Below are positions 58,365 through 64,000 of a stretch of DNA of 64,000 bases, piece after piece. Numbering within the stretch: position 1 is the first letter of the stretch; every line of letters starts with the position of its first letter. The stretch is from the NCBI RefSeq assembly GCF_041428715.1, contig NZ_CP155572.1; one strand, 5' to 3'. The position numbers were made by a program, and so were the translations under genes. Source of the stretch: Sporomusa malonica (GTDB taxonomy: Bacteria; Bacillota; Negativicutes; Sporomusales; Sporomusaceae). Below the pieces are notes generated by a model. It saw only the letters and a list, made by a program, of their open reading frames with translations. It was not told the origin of the DNA and did not search any database.

Positions 58365-59339
58365 ATGAGTTACAATACAGGAGTTATTTATGCACTAACC
58401 GCCGATTTGATATGGGGCCTCGCGTTTATCATACCTAAATTGTTACCGTCATATAGTGCGGTTGAAATTACTTTTGGGCGGTACTTTATTTACGGAACAT
58501 TTTCACTTATCATGTGGTTTATAAGGAGAAGGAGTATTGCTACTAACAAAGTTAAAAGCGGTATTTGGCTTCAGGCTTTGCTCTTTGCTTTTTGCGGTAA
58601 TGTTGGGTATTATCTTTTTTTAGTTTTTGCTATTCAATTGGCAGGAATAACTATTTCAACACTGGTAATAGGAATGTTACCAATAAGTGTTTCCTTGTAT
58701 GGAAATTGGCTATTTCGAGAGTTTGCCTTTAAAAAGGTATTTCCATCAATTCTGCTTGTTTTATTTGGGCTTATTATTATAAATAGTTCTAAATTACAAG
58801 GTGCTGATACGTTATCTAATAATATTCTTGGTTTGTTTAGCGGGCTGACGGCTCTTATGTTGTGGACATGGTATGGTGTAGCAAATGCATGTTTTCTGAA
58901 AGATAATCCAGGGATTTCTTCAGAAGATTGGTCAACTATTACGGGTGTTACTACATTCGTTTTACTGCCGTTTTTTTTATTTATTGTGAACCTAATCTAT
59001 TTACATTCTTTTTCTATTTCTCACATATTCGAGTGGAATGAAAATAGTTGGCGTTTTTGGGTAGGCAGCTTTGTATTGGGTCTTTTTTGTTCGTGGGGGG
59101 CGACTATTTTCTGGAACAAGGCATCTAATCAATTACCTACCGCTGTTGCGGGGCAATTGATTGTTGGGGAAACAATATTCGGGTTGATATATGGATATAT
59201 TTTTGAGCATAGGTTACCTTACTTTATTGAGGTTATAGGTATTATAATAATTATAAGTGGAGTGTTGTTAAGCATTCATACGATAAACTCTGTAAGGGGG
59301 CTTATAGAACATGGCTATGTTCAAAAAGAACAAGGCTAG
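58365..59339 (+). CDS. EamA family (drug/metabolite) transporter
   Basis: 324 aa, about ten membrane segments in two EamA repeats: LTADLIWGLAFIIPKLLPSY opens the first, SGLTALMLWTWYGVANACF the second. Likely an exporter of a small metabolite or amino acid in the inner membrane. ATG 58365 with TGGAGGGTTTATTTT upstream. The AraC-type regulator gene starts inside its last codons (29-bp overlap), so the two are cotranscribed and the regulator may control the exporter. Confidence 0.93.
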   Translation: MSYNTGVIYALTADLIWGLAFIIPKLLPSYSAVEITFGRYFIYGTFSLIMWFIRRRSIATNKVKSGIWLQALLFAFCGNVGYYLFLVFAIQLAGITISTLVIGMLPISVSLYGNWLFREFAFKKVFPSILLVLFGLIIINSSKLQGADTLSNNILGLFSGLTALMLWTWYGVANACFLKDNPGISSEDWSTITGVTTFVLLPFFLFIVNLIYLHSFSISHIFEWNENSWRFWVGSFVLGLFCSWGATIFWNKASNQLPTAVAGQLIVGETIFGLIYGYIFEHRLPYFIEVIGIIIIISGVLLSIHTINSVRGLIEHGYVQKEQG

Positions 59340-60144
59340 CTGTATTAGAATAGCAGATATGAATAATCTGGAAGTATATAAGGCTTCCTACACAACACAT
59401 GCATTCTCACGTCATTGGCATGACGGCTTTGGTATAGGTGTAATTGAAAATGGATGTGAAGTTTTTGATTATGATGGAAGAAGGCAATATGCACCTCAAC
59501 GCAGTATTGTATTGATGAATCCAGGAGTTGTTCACACTGGTTCAGCAGCAAATCAACAGCTAGGTTGGCAGTACAATATTATGTATCCTCAGTCAGGATG
59601 TTTGCAGGAAATAGCGGGTCAAATCAACGAGAAAAATAACCATGTTCCCTATTTTCCAAACCCAGTTGTATTTGATAAGGATTGTGCTGAAAAATTATTG
59701 AATTTGTTTTCATTATTTGAGTATTCGCCTTTATCAATGGAATATCAATCAGTTTTTATTAGTGCCATGGCTATGATATTACGAAGACATTCTAGTCTTG
59801 TATATGCTGGAATGGAGAGAAAAAAAGACAATAAAGTCGTGAAACTTGTTAAAGAATACATATATCAATATTATGCCAAGAATATTTCATTAGGGGAATT
59901 ATCTATTATTTCAGGAAAAAGTCAGTTCCACTTACTTAGAGAATTTGGAAGAGAGGTAGGTATTCCTCCACATACCTATCAGATTTTTATTCGAATTCAA
60001 AAGGCAAAGGAATTATTGCTGAAAGGACAATCAATATTAGTAGTAGCACTCGAAACTGGATTTACTGACCAAAGCCATTTTAGCAGGTACTTTAAGCGTA
60101 TTGTAGGAGTTACACCGAGGGAATATGTTAACTCTAGTGGATAA
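59311..60144 (+). CDS. AraC family transcriptional regulator with cupin sensor domain
   Basis: 277 aa. Cupin domain residues ~15-105 (HWHDGFGIGVIENG, MNPGVVHTGSA). Double helix-turn-helix ~185-277 (GELSIISGKSQFHLLREFGR, DQSHFSRYFKRIVGVTPREY). Paralogue of 712-1575 with the same architecture. ATG 59311 lies 9 bases after AAGGGGG, inside the exporter gene. It probably senses the metabolite exported by the EamA protein. Confidence 0.93.
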   Translation: MAMFKKNKASCIRIADMNNLEVYKASYTTHAFSRHWHDGFGIGVIENGCEVFDYDGRRQYAPQRSIVLMNPGVVHTGSAANQQLGWQYNIMYPQSGCLQEIAGQINEKNNHVPYFPNPVVFDKDCAEKLLNLFSLFEYSPLSMEYQSVFISAMAMILRRHSSLVYAGMERKKDNKVVKLVKEYIYQYYAKNISLGELSIISGKSQFHLLREFGREVGIPPHTYQIFIRIQKAKELLLKGQSILVVALETGFTDQSHFSRYFKRIVGVTPREYVNSSG

Positions 60145-60279
60145 TAAATTGAAATTTTAGCGTAATGCTTAAAAACGGAGGTTAATATGCCTTGGAGAAG
60201 CAAAGGGACGCTAATTATGCTTCTCGATAGAATATGTTTACAGTAGTACTCACAGTGAGAGTATGAGGTTGAAAGAGAA

Positions 60280-60313
60280 CCTCCTGATAAATTTGTATGA
60301 ATTTGGCAGGAGA
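60280..60313 (+). terminator. CTCCTG hairpin
   Basis: CCTCCTGATAAATTT pairs with AATTTGGCAGGAG; no long T-run in this copy. Confidence 0.6.
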
Positions 60314-60417
60314 TTCGTGCATTTATGGCAAATATTACAAAGTAAGTAATAGAGTTTCGCATCTTACTCGAAGGAACAGACGCATTGAGTCGTGTTGTTC
60401 ATGAAAAGGGGTGTAAT

Positions 60418-60534
60418 AGTGAGAATTGGCATTTTGACTTGCTCTGCAGCAACTCAGGATTCGGGGTGCTCATCAGTTAGTTGCCTTCATGATTTAAGAA
60501 AGAGAAAAGGGGCATTTGAAAGGTATAGTAGGGA
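60418..60534 (+). pseudogene. CGGC-domain protein, truncated copy 3
   Basis: GTG start and upstream 100 bp as at 54471; the first 36 codons (to KGAFERYS) are nearly identical. The frame then enters the REP-A doublet and is lost. Confidence 0.8.
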
Positions 60535-60536
60535 GG

Positions 60537-60595
60537 TGTCAAGTGGACGGGGTTGGTGACAACTGAAAAATGTCAATAACCCCGTCCGCTTGACA
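60537..60595. repeat. REP-A inverted doublet
   Basis: TGTCAAGTGGACGGGGTTGG (60537 on) and its inverse TAACCCCGTCCGCTTGACA (60577-60595) form 25-bp arms around a 9-base loop. This is the head-to-head pair arrangement known for REP clusters. Confidence 0.85.
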
Positions 60596-60601
60596 TCATC
60601 T

Positions 60602-60635
60602 GCCTAATTTGTATTAATTTGGCAGGAGTTTCTCT
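60602..60635 (+). repeat. CTCCTGC hairpin, 3' half
   Basis: AATTTGTATTAATTTGGCAG then GAGTTT; the left arm is lost at the REP-A junction. Confidence 0.5.
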
Positions 60636-60723
60636 TTTTTATGGCAAATGTTACAAAGTGAGAATGGAATCTACGTAATTGTTTCGAAAGAAAATTTCAG
60701 CGAGTCAATGGGGAGATAAGAAG

Positions 60724-60933
60724 ATGAGTGTCAAAGAGATATCTGATAGTACTGCTTATTGTGGTTTAGTTTGTAAACTATGCCATTTAGCTGATCGATG
60801 CTCGGGCTGCAAATCAGAGCTGAACTGTTGTGGTATTCGGACAAGTGAAGAAGGTTGCTACCAGTATGATTGTTGTAACGAAAAGGGATTTGATGGCTGT
60901 TGGGAGTGTCCTGACTTTTCTTGTGGAAAGGGT
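60724..60933 (+). pseudogene. DUF3795 protein, N-terminal part cut by IS3
   Basis: ATG 60724 with TGGGGAGATAAGAAG upstream. Cys-rich start as in DUF3795: STAYCGLVCKLCHLADRCSG, CKSELNCCG, then CWECPDFSCGKG, about ten Cys likely for metal binding. At CGKG the IS3 left terminal repeat begins (60934) and the remaining frame to 60978 is IS-encoded. The missing C-terminal third resembles the fragment at 22225-22390. Confidence 0.8.
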
Positions 60934-61007
60934 TGGATCGGCTACACTAAACTAGACAGATTTTATAAGGTCATGTAAAACTATAAGAAAAGAAAAAGGA
61001 GATTTAC

Positions 61008-61295
61008 ATGACAACAAGACGAGCTAAAAGAGAATTTACCGACCAATTCAAGCAACAAATGGTCCAACTTTATAACAGCGGAAAACCCCGTTCAGAAATC
61101 ATTAAAGAATACGATTTAACCCCTTCAGCATTCAACCAGTGGGTCAGCAGAATAAATGCTACAGGATCGGCAAAAGAATGTGATAATCGTAGCCCGGAAG
61201 AGCAAGAGTTAATCAAACTTCGTAAAGAAAATCAAAAATTGAAGATGGAAAATGATATTTTAAAGCAAGCAGCGCTGATATTGGCACAAAAATAA
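61008..61295 (+). CDS. IS3 transposase OrfA
   Basis: 95 aa. Helix-turn-helix TDQFKQQMVQLYNSGKPRSE, then IIKEYDLTPSAFNQWV. Leucine zipper-like C-terminus LRKENQKLKMENDILKQAAL. It binds the terminal repeats and dimerises with OrfB. AAAAAGGAGATTTAC before the ATG. The end of the gene, CACAAAAATAA, contains a slippery A-run for -1 frameshifting into OrfB. Confidence 0.93.
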   Translation: MTTRRAKREFTDQFKQQMVQLYNSGKPRSEIIKEYDLTPSAFNQWVSRINATGSAKECDNRSPEEQELIKLRKENQKLKMENDILKQAALILAQK

Positions 61296-62119
61296 TTGTA
61301 ATCCGGCAAAATGCTCATAAATACTCTATATCAGCGATGTGTAAATGTTTAAAGATTGCCCGAAGTACCTATTATTACGAGATAATTGGCAAGCCGGATG
61401 AACGCGATTTAGAAACAAAAGTTGACTATATTTTTCATGAGAATCATGATGTCTACGGAACAAGAAAAATCAAAATAGAGCTACAAAAATTAGACTATCA
61501 GGTATCTCGCCGCCGTATCGGAAGAATCATGAAAAAGAACGGTTTAGTCTCAAAGTACACAGTTGCACAATTTAAACCGCACAAGCAGAAATGTAATGAA
61601 GAGCCTGTTAAAAATGAGCTGAAACGGCAATTTGCCGGACAAGCTCCCTATGCAGTGGTTGTCAGTGATTTAACGTATGTTCGAGTAAATTACAAATGGA
61701 ATTACGTGTGTATTCTTGTAGATTTGTTTAATAGGGAGATTATCGGCTACAGTGCCGGAATTCATAAAGATGCGCAATTGGTATACGATGCATTTGCAAC
61801 AGTAAAGACAGATCTGCGAAACATCCAGATGTTTCATTCAGACCGAGGTAGCGAGTTTAAAAATGAACTACTTGATGAAGTGATTTCTACCTTTGAAATC
61901 AAACGTTCCCTTAGCATGAAAGGATGCCCTTATGATAACGCTGTAGCAGAGGCAACCTTTAAAATATTTAAAACCGAATTTGTATATGGCCGAAACTTCG
62001 ATAGTATATGTCATCTACGCCATGAACTAGCCCGGTATATTGACTGGTTTAATAATACTAGAATTCATGGCTCTCTAAATTACTTAACGCCAGTTCAATT
62101 ACGCCAATTGACCTTATGA
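61293..62119 (+). CDS. IS3 transposase OrfB (DDE integrase domain)
   Basis: About 275 aa if read from the frameshift (IVIRQNAHKYSISAMCKCLK); the first internal ATG is 61337. HTH_21 segment HENHDVYGTRKIKIELQ, rve core: Asp in VVSDLTYVRV, Asp in MFHSDRGSEFKN, Glu in NAVAEATFKIFKTE. It ends HGSLNYLTPVQLRQLTL. Made as an OrfAB fusion by -1 frameshifting at the OrfA end. Frame intact, so the element may be active. Confidence 0.92.
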
Positions 62120-62174
62120 AAATTGTCCGACTAAGTGTTGACAATCCACTAAATGCGATCAGGTAGGTCGTAAG

Positions 62175-62636
62175 TTGGACGATGATTTCTATAAGGCGCT
62201 GTATCAAAAGATAACCAAGTTTGACGCAGAGACGCTAGAATTAGTAGATGAAGTAAATGAGCAGTATCAGGAGCTTGAAACACTGTTTGAGATGAAGCAG
62301 AAGGAGTTAGCGCAGACAGAAAAGGCTATAGAAAAGCTGTTTGAGCTTTATGAGGATGGGAGCATAACAAAGCAACGATTGGCTGATCGTATTGTTGGTC
62401 ATGAAAAGACTAAGGCTGAGTTAGAAGCGGAGATTGAAAGGTGTAAGATTGCATTGGCATCTCAGGTAAATCTGGTGACAGTAGAGATGGTAAAGAAGCG
62501 AATTGATGAGTTCAAAAATTTATGGACTAATGCGGTTGATCCGAGTGAACAGAATAGAGCATTTCGATTATTAATTGAGAAGATTGTATACAATCGCCAG
62601 AATGATGGTTTGAGCCTGGAAGTTTTGTATAAATAA
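62175..62636 (+). pseudogene. Large serine recombinase, C-terminal fragment
   Basis: 153-codon open frame: coiled-coil LVDEVNEQYQELETLFEMKQ and following heptads, then LADRIVGHEKTKAELEAEIE, TNAVDPSEQNRAFRLLIEKI and the final DGLSLEVLYK. The catalytic N-terminal and recombinase domains are missing; the left side is IS3. No proper start is visible. The CTCCTGC hairpin follows 24 bp after the stop, as behind the other relics. Confidence 0.8.
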
Positions 62637-62660
62637 TTGCAAAATGTCATCAAAATGAAA

Positions 62661-62698
62661 AATTCCTGCTAAATTTGTATTAGTTTGGCAGGAGTTTT
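62661..62698 (+). terminator. CTCCTGC hairpin after the recombinase fragment
   Basis: ATTCCTGCTAAATTT pairs with AGTTTGGCAGGAGTTTT; this is probably the native terminator of the recombinase gene. Confidence 0.75.
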
Positions 62699-62814
62699 GT
62701 ATTTATATGGGAATTAGTTAAATGAATCATCAAAAACCAGTTTGTGGAGGAGCAAGATGGATGTTCTGCAACGCTAAACCCATACGATGGGATCAAGAAA
62801 GGAAGGTCGCATTG

Positions 62815-62843
62815 GAATATAATCAGAACAGTCCCCTTGTATC
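62815..62843 (+). repeat. REP-B element (diverged)
   Basis: GAATATAATCAGAACAGTCC then CCTTGTATC. Confidence 0.55.
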
Positions 62844-62919
62844 TTTCAATGGAGTTATGAAAAACTTTTAGAATAAATAAAAAACACAGGTAGAAGATAG
62901 CAATACTGGAGGATATATA

Positions 62920-64000
62920 ATGTCTGAATTATATAATCTACTAATTTCGGGTTCTGAAGATTCTTGGGAGACAAATTCCTATATAATCGATGCAGACCGC
63001 TTTTTAGAATATACGGATAAAGATCTAAAAGAAAGATTTTTGAAGCTTGATAAGGAACAAATTGATGAAATAAAAAGCTTGCCGTGTATTTTTGCCTATG
63101 AAGATTTTTCTGATAAAACAGAAGGGTTCATTGGTTATATTACAGATATTACTAAACGACAAGGCAAAATTAAAATAACTTATGACAAAGTAGAAACAAT
63201 TGCATTAGAAGATATGCACAAACTCAAATTTGAACTAGATATAAGCGAATGGGAATTCAGGAGAACTCACTGGGCAATTAAGAAAGTAGACCTTAATAAA
63301 GAACTCCAAGTTTTAGGATTAAGTTTAAAAACCAATCAGCCAGTAGACATTACAGAGAATAATATTGATGTAGCAGTTACTTTTGCTGGAGAAACGCGAA
63401 GTTTTTATCCACTAAAGCAAATTGGGAACGGCTCATATGCAAATGTGTACAAATACAAGGATACATTCTATAATAAAAACTTTGTTCTAAAAAGGGCAAA
63501 GAAAGATTTGTCCGAAAAAGAAATTAAACGATTTAAGAGAGAATTTGAAGAGATGCAGGATTTTTCTTCGCCATATATTGTTGAAGTGTACTGCTATAAT
63601 GAAAACCAAAATGAATACATTATGGAATATATGGATTTTACACTTGAAAGTTATATAACAAAGCACAATTCTTCATTGTCTATAGTTCAGCGAAAGAGTA
63701 TTATTCAACAGATTTTAAGGGCTTTTGAATATATCCATTCAAAAGGTAGATTGCATAGAGACATAAGCCCAAAGAACATACTTATTAAACCATACGAGGA
63801 TATTATAGTTGTTAAGGTTGCTGATTTCGGTTTAGTTAAAATTTCAGAAAGCGCGTTAACTGCTGCCAATACCGAGTTTAAAGGATACTTTAATGATCCT
63901 TCTCTTATTCTTGATGGCTTTGATACCTACAGTATTTTGCATGAAACATTTGCCTTAACTCGAGTAGTATATTATGTGATGACTGGTAGAACCAATGTTG
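62920..64000 (+). CDS. Protein kinase with uncharacterised N-terminal region (cut by window end)
   Basis: ATG 62920 with GGAGGATATATA upstream; at least 360 codons, open at the window edge. Residues 1-~140 form an unrecognised alpha/beta region (DSWETNSYIIDADRFLEYTD). At ~149-157 comes IDVAVTFAGETR, which resembles the first strand of TIR-like domains (DVALSFAGEDR), followed directly by a eukaryotic-type kinase domain. Kinase motifs: glycine loop IGNGSYANVY (~168), Lys in FVLKRAKK, catalytic loop LHRDISPKN (~278), metal-binding VADFGLVK (~300). It phosphorylates Ser/Thr; target unknown. Kinases with such extra domains can occur in phage-defence loci (inference). Confidence 0.85.
   Translation, partial: MSELYNLLISGSEDSWETNSYIIDADRFLEYTDKDLKERFLKLDKEQIDEIKSLPCIFAYEDFSDKTEGFIGYITDITKRQGKIKITYDKVETIALEDMHKLKFELDISEWEFRRTHWAIKKVDLNKELQVLGLSLKTNQPVDITENNIDVAVTFAGETRSFYPLKQIGNGSYANVYKYKDTFYNKNFVLKRAKKDLSEKEIKRFKREFEEMQDFSSPYIVEVYCYNENQNEYIMEYMDFTLESYITKHNSSLSIVQRKSIIQQILRAFEYIHSKGRLHRDISPKNILIKPYEDIIVVKVADFGLVKISESALTAANTEFKGYFNDPSLILDGFDTYSILHETFALTRVVYYVMTGRTNV

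Larger units (their letters stand above)
60934..62148 (+). mobile_element. IS3 family insertion sequence
   Basis: About 1215 bp. The left end TGGATCGGCTACACTAAACT and the inverse of the right end TGGATTGTCAACACTTAGTC share most positions (imperfect ~40-bp terminal repeats). Two overlapping-frame genes inside. The flanks belong to different genes (DUF3795 left, serine recombinase right), so insertion was accompanied by a deletion or rearrangement. Confidence 0.85.

Overview
The window reads as chromosomal DNA of a low-to-mid GC, probably diderm, endospore-lineage Firmicute (Negativicutes, Sporomusa/Pelosinus-like). This is an inference. It rests on an exported beta-barrel protein ending in Phe, a T-box thrS leader, sigma-A promoters, strong GGAGG ribosome-binding sites, and the mix of c-di-GMP, MocR, HxlR and CBO0543-type genes. 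No rRNA, tRNA or CRISPR array was seen.

Layout. 0-4 kb: AraC regulator, flavodoxin-type reductase, decayed IS256. 4-12 kb: a minus-strand operon of ECF sigma factor, membrane protein, two ABC ATPases and a permease fused to an M1-peptidase-like ectodomain. It is divergent from an exported protein and a beta-barrel protein, and both sides of the divergent promoter carry the same GAACY-N16-CGTA motif. 12-16 kb: exported proteins, lipoprotein, SDR, esterase. 16-19 kb: an internally deleted murI, an IS4 element and a 152-bp mini-element nested in one REP palindrome, then a two-peptide Cys-rich operon with its own promoter and terminator. 19-26 kb: two flavodoxin-type reductases divergent from HxlR, a CBO0543 membrane protein, and a MocR regulator divergent from a PLP-dependent dehydratase. 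26-34 kb: two IS110 copies, a decayed second IS110, a truncated esterase copy, a ykkC-like riboswitch with a HAD-Nudix fusion gene, and a RAYT transposase. 34-50 kb: GNAT, S41 protease, two diguanylate cyclases (the second at 53 kb), LysR, T-box-thrS, DinB, superoxide dismutase, nitrilase. 50-64 kb: IS1182, XRE/GGDEF module, CGGC protein, third IS110, EamA exporter with AraC, IS3, and a protein kinase cut by the window end.

What stands out is repeat biology. (1) A structured repeat of about 250-300 bp, not recognised as any known family, occurs in seven near-complete and five partial copies. All are on the plus strand, mostly just downstream of plus-strand genes. (2) Three REP-like palindrome families (core CCGTCCCC or GGGACGTTCC) accompany one RAYT and several RAYT relics. 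(3) Three near-identical IS110 elements sit inside REP palindromes at one position with a CT core; their flanks rejoin to an intact REP. (4) A short hairpin (CTCCTGC...GCAGGAG) recurs, several times behind C-terminal relics of serine recombinases. Many genes here (esterase copy, DUF3795, CGGC copies, yyaL, CBO0543, methyltransferases) break exactly at these repeats, so the repeats appear to act as rearrangement junctions.
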